A stretch of 58,770 nucleotides of DNA from NCBI GenBank assembly GCA_937906475.1, contig CALCZA010000068.1, forward strand, positions 1 through 58,770, read 5' to 3'. The DNA comes from an uncultured bacterium (GTDB lineage: Bacteria; Planctomycetota; UBA1135; UBA2386). A model generated the notes under the pieces. The model saw only the letters and a list, made by a program, of their open reading frames with translations, ran no database searches and was not told the DNA's origin. Of the stretch, positions 26,581 to 35,503 are shown piece by piece; positions within the stretch are counted from its first letter, which is position 1; every line of letters starts with the position of its first letter. The position numbers and the translations under genes were made by a program.

Positions 26581-27047
26581 CCGCCGCTGGCGCAGCGCGC
26601 GGCGAACATCTTTGAGCGCGCGCGCAACCGGCAAGGTTCTTGACGAGCAGTTGTCGATCTCCGCGCGGTGGCAAGCGGGTGGGCGGCCGGTGCCTCGATG
26701 AATTGCGCTGCCTGATCTTGATTGGTCAGCCGGAAACAGGCTCCGGCGACACCTCGTTTTGGCGGTCTTCGCAGATTAGTGCGATCTGGCGATTGCCGGC
26801 CGGCATCCAGGTTTGCGTCACATCGACCTTGCGGGGCGCGGTTCTGGCGACCGGCAGACTAGATTTGACGTTGCTAGCGACGTTTTCGGTCCGCAACTAC
26901 TGCCGTCGGTGAGGATGTGGTGCGACGGCCAACTTGGTCGCTGTGCTCAGGAATGACAAGGCCGCGACATGTCTTCGCGGTGCCAGCCAAGTGTGAAGCC
27001 GGTGTTCTGTTTACCGTGAAGGCCCCTTCGGCCCTGATTGTAAACTC
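26581..27047. other. 467-bp gap, no convincing gene
   Basis: No frame gives a convincing protein. On the minus strand a TTG-started 56-codon frame (26726-26896) has some coding character (VDVTQTWMPAGNRQIALICE) but lacks a ribosome site and a recognisable domain; it may be a remnant. The last 50 bp before 27048 hold a short G/C hairpin (ggcc-ccttc-ggcc) and probably the leader of the S9 peptidase gene. Confidence 0.5.
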
Positions 27048-30000
27048 ATGAAGCACCTCGCGCCTCTACTGCTGCCTCTTCTGTTGTTGTCGTCGACTCT
27101 GTTCGCGCAACAAGCCCCCACTGCGCCTCATGGCCGGGCGCTGACTCACGACGACTACGAGTCGTGGAACTCGCTGCGCGGCACGGCCTATAGCCATGAC
27201 GGCAAGTGGCTCGCGTACCAGGTCGAGCCGGTGTTCGGCGATGGTGAGTTGATCATTCGGCAGACGGATGGCGATGTGGTGTATCGCCGGGGGCTCGCCA
27301 GTAGCGCGCGCTTCTCGGCGGACAGTCGGTTCGTTGCCTTCACGGTTGGCAAATCCAAGGTCGCAGCGCGTGAAAAAAAGATCGCTGATCTGCGCAAGCA
27401 AGGTAAGAGCGAGCAAGGTGAAGGTGCATCTGAGAGTGCTCGCGGCGGCCGTGGCGGAGGCTTCGCCGGTCGCCGTCCGGGTGGCACTACCACTCCGGCA
27501 GCAGCACCGACGGCTGGCCGGCGTGGCGCCGGTGGTCGCGGCCGCGGTGGTCGCGGTGGTGGCACCAGCGATAGCGGTGGCAGTGGTGACTTGTTCTTGC
27601 TCGACTTGGCAACGGGCAAGGCCGAGTCGATCGGCAAGGTGTCGCGTTGGACGCTGTCATCCGATGTCGCGATGTTGCTCTACCAGATGAGCAGCACTGA
27701 TAGCAGTGCCGAGAGCGAGCCCAAGACCGAGACCGAGACGGCTGGCACAACCTCTCGTCGTGGTGGGCGACGTGGTGGGCGTCGTGGTGGCGAAGCTGGC
27801 GGCCAACGGGCAGCGTCTGCGCGTGGCGCAAGCGCGCGTCCGACGGACCGCCGACCGGCTGGTTCGGAGTTGCTTGTTCGCAATCTTACGACCGGCAAGG
27901 AGCGCAAGGTCGCCGACGTCGTCAGCTATGGCCTGACGCGCAAGGCGAAGGCGCTGTGGTTCCATACGTCGACCAAGAAGCCTGTGAAGGGCACCTCGTA
28001 TGGCTTGTTTGTGCAGTCGCCGAATGGCGAAGGTACGCGCCAATTGTTGGATGGCACAGTCAGCGTCTCGAACGTCACGTTCGCGCGCGATGGTGAGCGA
28101 GTCGCGTTCATGAGCGATAAGGCTGAGTTTGGCGCCGATAAGCCGAACTCGGATCTCTACTTGTGGTCGAGCAAGGACGACCTCTCAGAGGACGGCAGTG
28201 GCCACGCCAACCGCATCGCCTATGTCGGCGCCGCTGGCATGCCGCAAGCCATGAGCGTCACCGGTCAACCGTCGTTTTCTCGTGATGGCGGAGCGTTGTC
28301 GTTCTCGGTGACGGCGCCCAAGAAGCCCGCGCCGCTGCCGATTCTTCCCGAAGACAAGGTCGACCTCGATCTGTGGAGTTACCGCGATGGCTTGCTGCAA
28401 ACGATGCAGGCAGCCGGGCGGGGTCGTCGCGGCGGTGGTGATTCGCTGACGGCCGTGTATTGGAGCGATACGGACAAGTTGGTTGTGGTTGGTGATGAGC
28501 GCACGCCGTCGCTGAGTTTCTTAGGCCACGATGGTGCGCACATGACCGGCAGCGATGGCCGTCCCTACGAGCAAGAAGTGCAGTGGGACGGCCGCTACTC
28601 AGATCAGTGGTTGGTCAACGCACGCACTGGCGAACGCACGCGCGTGCTTGAGAAACTGCGCGGCCGCATGAGTAGTTCGCCGGGTGGCAAATACCTGATG
28701 TGGTTCGACAGCGACTACCACTGGATCTGCATGGAGGTCGCGACCGGAGAGCGCCGCGACTTGACCGGCAGCATGAGCGTGCCGTTTCACAAGCACGACG
28801 ACGACCACCCGTCGCCAGACTCGGCTTACGGCGTTGCCGGTTGGACCGAGAACGACGGCGCGGTGCTGATCTACGACGAGTTCGATGTCTGGAAGGTTGC
28901 GCCGAAGAGTGGTCGCGCTGTTTGTGTTACCGACGGCTACGGTCGTGAGCACGGCCTCGAACTGCGCTTGCAACGCATGCCGAGCCAAGACGACTCACCG
29001 TGGGTTGCGGACGAGTTGCTGTTGTCGGCGCGCGATCGCGAAACGATGGCGATGGGATTCTATGCCGATGCCGTGCATCGCTCGCAGAAGCCGTCAAAGT
29101 TGTGGATGGTCGATAAGGCGATTCGTGGTTTGACCAGTCCGAAGAAGAGCTCGCGTTTGTTCTTCAACCTGTCAACGTTCCGCGAATACGGCGACCTGTG
29201 GACCGCGAAGGCGGACTTCTCATCGTTGCAGAAACTGACCGACGTCAACCCGCAGCAGAAGCAGTTCCGCTGGGGTGACTCTGAGTTGGTTCACTGGACC
29301 GACGGCAACGGCGATCGCCGCACCGGCGTGCTGATCAAGCCCGACGGGTTCGACCCGAACAAGAAGTACCCGATGATGGTCTACTTCTACGAGAAGTTGT
29401 CGCAGAACGTGCACAACTACGTCACGCCGACAACGGGCACGTCACCCAACGCGGCCTACTACGTCAGCAACGGCTATCTGTGGTTTATGCCCGACATCGT
29501 CTACGAAGTCGGCTACCCCGGTCCGTCGTGCGTGAAGTGCGTCGTCTCCGGCGTGCAGCACTTGATCTCGCAGGGCTTCGTCGACAAGGATGCGATTGGC
29601 GCTGCTGGTCACAGTTGGGGCGGCTACCAGACGGCATTCTTGGTGACGCGCACGAACATCTTTAAGGCCGTCGAGAGTGGCGCGCCGGTCAGTAACATGC
29701 TCTCGGCGTATGGCGGCATTCGTTACGACAGCGGCATGTCGCGTCAGTTCCAATACGAGCAGACGCAGTCGCGCATTGGTGGCACGCCGTGGGAATACCC
29801 GCTGCGCTATACTGAGAACTCGCCGATCCACTTTGCCGATAAGGTGCAGACGCCGGTGTTGATCTTGCATAACGACAAGGACGGTGCGGTGCCGTGGACG
29901 CAAGGCATTGAGTACTTCGTCGCGTTGAAGCGCCTCGGTAAGGAGGCCTACTTGTTCAACTATAACGGCGAGCCACACGGTTTGCGCAAGAGCCAGAACA

Positions 30001-30773
30001 AGCGCGACTGGACGCGGCGCATGGCGGAATACTTTGATCACCATCTGCGTGGTGCCGAGGCTCCTGGCTGGATGACCGACGGTGTCGCTTACAAGGAACG
30101 CGACGCTGAGAAACTGCCGTTCGCGAAGAGCTACATCGAAGCGCACGTGAATCCCTCTGAGAAGTTGTTGGCCGCCGAGGCAGCGGCAGCAGTCGAGGCC
30201 AAGAAGAGCGCGGCCGATCGTGAGAAGCGCCGCGCCGAAGAAGCAGTGACGGAGACGAAGCCAGTCGAAGCTGCGGCGCCAGCGAAGGCGTCGTCAGCTG
30301 TGAAGGCAACCGGTGGCGCGGTTCCCGAGGCTGGTAAGGCTGCCCCGCGCTTCTCAGTAATGGACGAGGCCGACGTCGAGCACCAACTCGCCGATTACCG
30401 TGGCCAGAAGTTGCTGATCTGGTTCTACCCGAAGGCCGACACGCCCGGTTGCACCGCGCAAGGCTGTGGCTTGCGTGATGAGTTTGCTCAGTTCGAAAAG
30501 CATGGTGTCGCCGTGCTCGGGGTGTCGTTCGACAACGCTCGTGCCAACACGGCCTTCCGCGACAAGCACAGCTTCCCGTTCCCGCTGCTGTGCGACACCG
30601 AACGCAAGATGGCGATGGCCTACGGCGCTGCCACCGATGATAAGGCGTCGTATGCGCGCCGAATCGCGGTGCTGATCGGCGAAGATGGCAAGGTGGTTAA
30701 GGCGTGGGATCGCGTCAATCCGCGCAGTTTCGCGACCGAAGCGCTCAGTGAGTTGCCGCAATCCGTTCACTGA
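27048..30773 (+). CDS. secreted S9 prolyl-oligopeptidase-type peptidase fused to a BCP-type peroxiredoxin
   Basis: The 1241-residue protein has a signal peptide (1-20), then a beta-propeller (about 25-750) interrupted by two Gly/Arg-rich inserts (about 120-185 and 220-275). The alpha/beta-hydrolase peptidase domain (about 755-1005) has nucleophile S856 in AAGHSWGGYQT, Asp D945 in HNDKDGAVPW and His H977 in GEPHGL. An Ala/Lys/Glu-rich linker leads to a peroxiredoxin domain (about 1100-1241) with peroxidatic C1135 and C1140 in ADTPGCTAQGCGLRDE, the bacterioferritin-comigratory-protein layout. The peptidase would cut peptides outside the cytoplasm and the peroxiredoxin would reduce peroxides; a fusion of the two is unusual. 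The frame is continuous, so it is not an artefact of two genes called as one. Confidence 0.9.
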   Translation: MKHLAPLLLPLLLLSSTLFAQQAPTAPHGRALTHDDYESWNSLRGTAYSHDGKWLAYQVEPVFGDGELIIRQTDGDVVYRRGLASSARFSADSRFVAFTVGKSKVAAREKKIADLRKQGKSEQGEGASESARGGRGGGFAGRRPGGTTTPAAAPTAGRRGAGGRGRGGRGGGTSDSGGSGDLFLLDLATGKAESIGKVSRWTLSSDVAMLLYQMSSTDSSAESEPKTETETAGTTSRRGGRRGGRRGGEAGGQRAASARGASARPTDRRPAGSELLVRNLTTGKERKVADVVSYGLTRKAKALWFHTSTKKPVKGTSYGLFVQSPNGEGTRQLLDGTVSVSNVTFARDGERVAFMSDKAEFGADKPNSDLYLWSSKDDLSEDGSGHANRIAYVGAAGMPQAMSVTGQPSFSRDGGALSFSVTAPKKPAPLPILPEDKVDLDLWSYRDGLLQTMQAAGRGRRGGGDSLTAVYWSDTDKLVVVGDERTPSLSFLGHDGAHMTGSDGRPYEQEVQWDGRYSDQWLVNARTGERTRVLEKLRGRMSSSPGGKYLMWFDSDYHWICMEVATGERRDLTGSMSVPFHKHDDDHPSPDSAYGVAGWTENDGAVLIYDEFDVWKVAPKSGRAVCVTDGYGREHGLELRLQRMPSQDDSPWVADELLLSARDRETMAMGFYADAVHRSQKPSKLWMVDKAIRGLTSPKKSSRLFFNLSTFREYGDLWTAKADFSSLQKLTDVNPQQKQFRWGDSELVHWTDGNGDRRTGVLIKPDGFDPNKKYPMMVYFYEKLSQNVHNYVTPTTGTSPNAAYYVSNGYLWFMPDIVYEVGYPGPSCVKCVVSGVQHLISQGFVDKDAIGAAGHSWGGYQTAFLVTRTNIFKAVESGAPVSNMLSAYGGIRYDSGMSRQFQYEQTQSRIGGTPWEYPLRYTENSPIHFADKVQTPVLILHNDKDGAVPWTQGIEYFVALKRLGKEAYLFNYNGEPHGLRKSQNKRDWTRRMAEYFDHHLRGAEAPGWMTDGVAYKERDAEKLPFAKSYIEAHVNPSEKLLAAEAAAAVEAKKSAADREKRRAEEAVTETKPVEAAAPAKASSAVKATGGAVPEAGKAAPRFSVMDEADVEHQLADYRGQKLLIWFYPKADTPGCTAQGCGLRDEFAQFEKHGVAVLGVSFDNARANTAFRDKHSFPFPLLCDTERKMAMAYGAATDDKASYARRIAVLIGEDGKVVKAWDRVNPRSFATEALSELPQSVH

Positions 30774-30829
30774 TTGGTAGCGGTGCACTTCTCCTGGCGG
30801 AGGTTTGAGCTAACCTTCGCCAGCAGAAG

Positions 30830-32524
30830 ATGCCTCGTAGCTCAGTGTTTTGGACTGTTGCCGCTCTAGCGGTTGCTGCTGCGGCCATCCAAGCGTGGCT
30901 GTTGCGTTGGACCTGTGATGATGCATTCATCTCGTTCCGCTACGCGCAGCACTTCGTCGATGGCCACGGCTTAGTCTTCAACCTAGATCCGAGCGAAGCG
31001 CCGGTCGAGGGTTACACGAACTTCAGTTGGACCATGTGGCTCGCGCTCGGCGCGATGCTTGGGTTTGGCCACGAGGGACTGACGACTTGGTCGATCTTCT
31101 GGGGCGTCGTCTGTCATGCGGGCGTTGTGCTGTTGCTCGCGAAGATGGCATGGAGTGCTAGCAACGGTCGCGCGGTCGTGCCGCTTGCCGCGTGTGCTTA
31201 TGCCGCGATTCATCACGCGCAGTCGTTGGCGCCGGCTGGGCTTGAGACGGCGTTGTTCGTGCTGCTGGCCACGTCGATGTTGCACCTCGCGATGACGATG
31301 CGCTGCATGCGGCAAGCCTGGTTGATGGGCTTCGTCGGCGTGATCTGCGCGATGACGCGACCTGATGGCGGTTTGTTCGTCGCGATGGGCGGGCTATTTG
31401 TGCTCTATGACGCTGTCCAGCGCCGCTCGCCGCGCCTGCTACTCGCCTACGTATTGCCGTTCGTTGTGGTGTTCGTGCCGTACCTGTTGTGGCGCTATAG
31501 CTTCTACGGCTACTGGGTGCCCAACACTGCGTTCGCGAAGTCTGCTGGTGATCCGTTGCTCGGCCTGGGTTGGAGCTATGTCAGCGGCTTCTTCTTGTGC
31601 TACTACGCGCTGTTGCCAGCGTTCGTGCCATTGGTTTGGTTCGCGCTGAAGAAGGGTGACATGCTGGCGTCGATCCAGCCGGCGCTCGGTCGCCGCCCGT
31701 GGCTGGTGATCGCGGCGTTTGTGCTGCCCTACATCTTCTTCGTGACGTGGGTTGGCGGCGACTTCATGTTCGGTCGCTTCCTGTTACCGGTGCTGCCGGC
31801 GTTGCTGTTTGGCTGGGATCTGGCGTGCCAACGTTGGCGCCCAAAGTTGCTGCAGCCGATGCTCGCAATCGCGTTGGTGCTTGGCTTGACGTTGCGCGTC
31901 GAACCAGAAGATCTCGGCAACTTCCGCAACCCTGTCTCCGACACGCGCCACATGGCGGTGACGCAATTCTTGTCGTCTGGGTACACGTGGGAAAAGGCGT
32001 TTCAACTGTGCGGGGACTATCTACAACCTCTGTTTGATGGTCTTGATGTCCGGATTGCGATTGCCGGTAGCCACGCGAGCCTCGCGTATCGGTCGCGTGC
32101 CCGGGTAGCGATCGAAGTCGCAGCAGGGTTGACGGACGCATACATTGCTCGGACGCCCTACAAGGTCCGCCGCAAGGCGGGGCACGGCAAGCCGAGAGAC
32201 CCCGCGTATCTGGAGAAGCGCGGCGTGCACTTCCACTTTGAGTCCGACTACCTGGCGGCAGATAAATGGCGCAAGGTGACGTTTAACGTGCCGTTGCCGT
32301 GCCAGCTCGTTACGTGGGATCGCGAGCTAATGCGCGAACTGTTGCGGCGCGATCCCAACATCAAGGTTGTCGACTTCGAGCAACACCTCGATGCCTACAT
32401 CGAAGCATTGCCAACCAAGCGCAAGGCCGAGGTCGAGAAGGACCTCGCGAAGTTCCGCCGCTACTACTTCGACCACAACGAAGATCCGCGAAGGCTCGCC
32501 ATCTTCGAGGCCTTCATCAAGTAA
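30830..32524 (+). CDS. GT-C membrane glycosyltransferase, AftB-like
   Basis: The 564-residue polytopic protein has roughly ten membrane helices over residues 1-360. The first periplasmic loop carries RWTCDDAFISFRYAQ; its DD pair is typical of GT-C enzymes using polyprenyl-phosphate sugars, and the DDAFISFRYA wording recalls mycobacterial arabinofuranosyltransferase AftB relatives. VEGYTNFSW and MTRPDGG are further matching spots. The soluble C-terminal third (about 380-564) is charged and of unknown role. It probably transfers a sugar from a lipid carrier to an envelope glycan or protein; donor and acceptor unknown. It follows the S9 peptidase gene by 56 bp. Confidence 0.75.
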   Translation: MPRSSVFWTVAALAVAAAAIQAWLLRWTCDDAFISFRYAQHFVDGHGLVFNLDPSEAPVEGYTNFSWTMWLALGAMLGFGHEGLTTWSIFWGVVCHAGVVLLLAKMAWSASNGRAVVPLAACAYAAIHHAQSLAPAGLETALFVLLATSMLHLAMTMRCMRQAWLMGFVGVICAMTRPDGGLFVAMGGLFVLYDAVQRRSPRLLLAYVLPFVVVFVPYLLWRYSFYGYWVPNTAFAKSAGDPLLGLGWSYVSGFFLCYYALLPAFVPLVWFALKKGDMLASIQPALGRRPWLVIAAFVLPYIFFVTWVGGDFMFGRFLLPVLPALLFGWDLACQRWRPKLLQPMLAIALVLGLTLRVEPEDLGNFRNPVSDTRHMAVTQFLSSGYTWEKAFQLCGDYLQPLFDGLDVRIAIAGSHASLAYRSRARVAIEVAAGLTDAYIARTPYKVRRKAGHGKPRDPAYLEKRGVHFHFESDYLAADKWRKVTFNVPLPCQLVTWDRELMRELLRRDPNIKVVDFEQHLDAYIEALPTKRKAEVEKDLAKFRRYYFDHNEDPRRLAIFEAFIK

Positions 32525-32754
32525 AGGTCGAAGCGAATCGCACGTCGTTGATCGGTTGGAATTGTTCGATTCGCATGATCGCGATTCTTTGATCCAACAT
32601 GGAGTTTGGGCGGGTCGGGCGCGCGTGTTGGTGGATCAGAGGCCACCGCAACGCCGTAGCGGTGCACTCGCGATGTAATCTGGCAAGTCGTTGTCGGCAA
32701 AGCTCACGGCTCTTGCAGGTGTCGATTGCAAGTGACGTGAGGATGCTCGAATGA

Positions 32755-34593
32755 GTGATGCTCGCAGCCACTGTGTCAGGTATGCAGGACGGCAATATGG
32801 GCTTTGGCGACATCCTTCGACACCTCTCGCTCGTTTTTGCCAGCTACCTCGGATTGCTCGGCATTCCGCTACCGTTGCCAGTGCCGCCGATGCCCGAGGA
32901 TCCGGTGTTGATGCAGGTAGCGCCTGCCGATGCCGTGTTGTTCGTTGAGTGGTTTGGAGCTGGGGAGGCTGTCGAGAACTCGCAGAACAAGACCGAGCGA
33001 CTCGCGGCTGAGCCCGAAGTTCGTGCCGCGATCCTCAAGCTGGTTAGCAGTTTGCGCGGAGAGTTGGAACACGGTGGCCGCTCCCAGCCAAACCAGGCGC
33101 ATGCGCTGTTGGTGTTCGATCAACTAGTGACGCTGGCGCAGCGCCCTGGTTGCGCCTTCGTTACCGACCTTGTTCCGCTCGCTGGCGGCGTGGTGGTGCA
33201 GGCCAGTGACGACGCCGAGAAGATCAGCGCCGCATTCACCAAAGCACTCGATGGACTGCTCGAGGATAGCTTGCTGCGTGGCAAGAGGATCGTTGGCGCA
33301 GTCGAGTTTGACACAGTGACCGTATCCGGTGGCTCGCAGGTCATCGGTTGGGCTGCGATCGATGGTTACTTCGTTTTGTCAGTTGGCGATGCTGCCGCGA
33401 AGCAGGTCATCGCCGGCATCCGCGAGCAGGATCAGGGGCTCAACGGCAATGCAGCCGTTCGCAAGATGCTCGCTGGCTCCAAGGTCGAACGGCCGATGTT
33501 GCGCACGTTCGCTGCGATCGACCAGATTGTCGCGAGAGTGCCGTTGGCTGAGAAGTTCTGGGGACCGCTGGGCATCAGCGAGGCCACTGCCGCGCTCGCC
33601 GAGTCCGGCTTGGAAGGCGATGGATTTGTGTCGCGCACGCAGTTGGTGATCGCCAAGCCCAGTGGCGTGCTTGGTAACATGCGCGGCAGACCGCTGTCGC
33701 AGGACGATCTTGCTTTGATTCCAAGCGATGCGACGACCGCGATTGCACTGCGCCTAACCGAAGGCACGCTGGAACTGTCGGCGATGAAGATCGCGGCTTC
33801 GTTTGTTGGCGAAGATCCCACGCCCTCTTGGGATCGTCTCGTCGCGCAAGCCAAGAGCCAGACTGGCGTCGACATCAGCGCCGACTTGGTGACGCACGTG
33901 GAGGATTGTGTCGTTGCTTGGAACTCGCCAAAACAAGGTGGCCTCGGTTTCACCGCGGCGGCCGCGTCGTTGCCGTTGCGTGATGCCAAGGCGTTTCGTG
34001 AGAACTTGACGGCGATGTGGGGCAGGCTCACCGAGGTGGCGCCGAACAAGGAGAAGGCGTTGGAGGACGGTGAACCCATCCGCAGCGCTTACGGCTACCT
34101 CGATAGTTTTGTGCACGCTGGTGTCAAGGCGTGGTGGCTTGATCACCTCGGCATCGACTTTCCGTTTGGTCTCAGTTGGGCGAGCACCGACAAGCACGGC
34201 TTAGTGGCGATGCAGCCGCAATCGATGCGTTCGGCGATCGACTCCAGCAAACTGCCGAACTTTGACCAGGCGTTGGTGCGCAAGCGTTTGGTTGCGCTTC
34301 GTGGTGATGCCACCGGGATGCTCTACTGCGACATTGCTGGCCTACTACAGCAAGGCTACGGCGCGCTGTTGATGGGCTTCCAGACCGTCAGTCACGACTG
34401 GCAGAGTGATGGCTTCGCCTTCGATTTGTCCGACGTGCCTCGCCTCGAATCGCTGTTGCCGCATCTCGGTACGGAACTCACGGTTCTCGAAGCGACGGCG
34501 GGCGGCTTCTGCGTGACCCGCCGCGGTTCGTTGCCGGTGTTTGACCTGCTGCTGATCAGTTGCGGCGCAGCCTGCATGATTGCTCTCGACTAG
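32755..34593 (+). CDS. DUF3352-like hypothetical protein
   Basis: The 612-residue protein resembles large DUF3352-type proteins: after a short N-terminal hydrophobic stretch comes MQVAPADAVLFVEWFGAGEA. Repeated beta-alpha units follow, with VSGGSQVIGWAAIDGYFVLSVGD and IPSDATTAIALRLTEG, and a C-terminal hydrophobic tail, DLLLISCGAACMIAL, which may be a membrane anchor. The function of such proteins is unknown. The start is uncertain between GTG 32755, ATG 32758 and ATG 32797; the last sits just before the first helix. A 230-bp gap separates it from the glycosyltransferase gene. Confidence 0.6.
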   Translation: MMLAATVSGMQDGNMGFGDILRHLSLVFASYLGLLGIPLPLPVPPMPEDPVLMQVAPADAVLFVEWFGAGEAVENSQNKTERLAAEPEVRAAILKLVSSLRGELEHGGRSQPNQAHALLVFDQLVTLAQRPGCAFVTDLVPLAGGVVVQASDDAEKISAAFTKALDGLLEDSLLRGKRIVGAVEFDTVTVSGGSQVIGWAAIDGYFVLSVGDAAAKQVIAGIREQDQGLNGNAAVRKMLAGSKVERPMLRTFAAIDQIVARVPLAEKFWGPLGISEATAALAESGLEGDGFVSRTQLVIAKPSGVLGNMRGRPLSQDDLALIPSDATTAIALRLTEGTLELSAMKIAASFVGEDPTPSWDRLVAQAKSQTGVDISADLVTHVEDCVVAWNSPKQGGLGFTAAAASLPLRDAKAFRENLTAMWGRLTEVAPNKEKALEDGEPIRSAYGYLDSFVHAGVKAWWLDHLGIDFPFGLSWASTDKHGLVAMQPQSMRSAIDSSKLPNFDQALVRKRLVALRGDATGMLYCDIAGLLQQGYGALLMGFQTVSHDWQSDGFAFDLSDVPRLESLLPHLGTELTVLEATAGGFCVTRRGSLPVFDLLLISCGAACMIALD

Positions 34594-34607
34594 TGCCGCG
34601 AGGCGTA

Positions 34608-35131
34608 CTACGCCTGCTTACGGCGCAGCACGAGGATGCCGGCGGCTAGCGGCGACGCGATGCCAGCCTTACCAGTCAACCCGATCGGGATTTTGAGGTC
34701 CGACCTAATGCTGCCGGACTTGTGGTCGTCGCCTTCGCCGTATGTTGCGTAGCAACCATCAGTCACGCCAGGTCTCCGGAAGCGACATCGCACGTCGTGC
34801 CGGCGTGGAGCATGCGTAGCACGACGTGCGGCGGCAGGCCCGTGGGCACGATGCCGGCCAGATATGTAAGCTGGCAGCCGATATTTTTTGGTAGCGGACG
34901 GTTGGGCCGATTTTCAACGTCGCCACCGGCGTGGTCGCGCGTCGCGACCATGCGAAACATGCCGCCCGTCGCGTTGCGCTGCAGCAACAGACTGCGGTTG
35001 ATGCTCTCAGCGACGGTGATATGGGCGTGCTCTTCTTCGCACTTGCTCTGTCGGTTCATGGGGGAGACATCGCGGTTGTTGCCTTCCCGAAGTGCGCCCA
35101 GGGCTTCGCCCGCCGTCTGTTGGGCGGGCAC
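34608..35131 (-). pseudogene. probable broken gene for an exported protein
   Basis: A minus-strand frame from about 35131 gives 122 residues, including PAQQTAGEALGALREGN and AHITVAESINRSLLLQRN. It then stops at 34763; a second frame overlapping its end continues with DGCYATYGEGDDHKSG and finishes in a hydrophobic, basic tail, SPLAAGILVLRRKQA. Upstream of the first part the frame reads like a signal peptide (RTARTLLATLSLAPCAAVPA, to about 35188) but no start codon is visible. The pattern suggests one gene with a lost start and a frameshift near 34800. No family is recognisable; the region could also be non-coding. Confidence 0.35.
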
Positions 35132-35376
35132 GGCAGCACACGGGGCGAGCGATAGTGTGGCTAGAAGCGTTCTAGCGGTGCGGAGTATGGTCGATGTATT
35201 GGTTGCTGGTCCCTGTGTCGGGAGCTTGGCCAGTCAGTGGCCCCAGTCTGGTGGAACTGGTCGCAGACCGGGTGAAAGCCCCGCTGTGGAGGTGTCAGGA
35301 CGGCTTGCTTTGGCTCCGCCGCATGCCGATATCCCGGCATCTTGGGGTGAGCGGGGTTTCTGCTCCGGTTGGCCCG

Positions 35377-35404
35377 TTGACCAATTCTTGGCCAACGCTA
35401 AACT
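35377..35404 (+). promoter_or_regulatory. candidate sigma-70 promoter for fusA
   Basis: TTGACC at 35377-35382 and TAAACT at 35399-35404 are 16 bp apart. This is close to the vegetative consensus and about 100 bp upstream of the fusA start. It is a pattern match only. Confidence 0.45.
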
Positions 35405-35416
35405 TCTTGCCCCTAA

Positions 35417-35434
35417 ACCGGCATCGATGCCGGT
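35417..35434 (+). promoter_or_regulatory. perfect 18-bp palindrome in fusA leader
   Basis: ACCGGCATCGATGCCGGT is its own reverse complement. It lies 13 bp after the candidate -10 box, so it could be an operator for a dimeric regulator at the transcription start, or a leader hairpin. Confidence 0.55.
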
Positions 35435-35503
35435 AACCCCAGGCGTCCGCGGCGACGTTGGGTCCAGCTGACCCCGCCGCGTTCTTGCCTCACTGTTTGA
35501 CCG

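Larger units (their letters stand above)
34594..35503. other. 910-bp region without an intact gene (broken ORF plus fusA leader)
   Basis: Between the DUF3352-like gene and fusA no intact frame is convincing. The left two thirds carry a disrupted minus-strand reading frame (see 34608-35131). The right third (about 35200-35503) is the fusA promoter and leader, with a TTGACC/TAAACT promoter and a perfect 18-bp palindrome. A 249-codon plus-strand frame here has Arg/Ser-rich composition and looks like a shadow. Confidence 0.5.
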
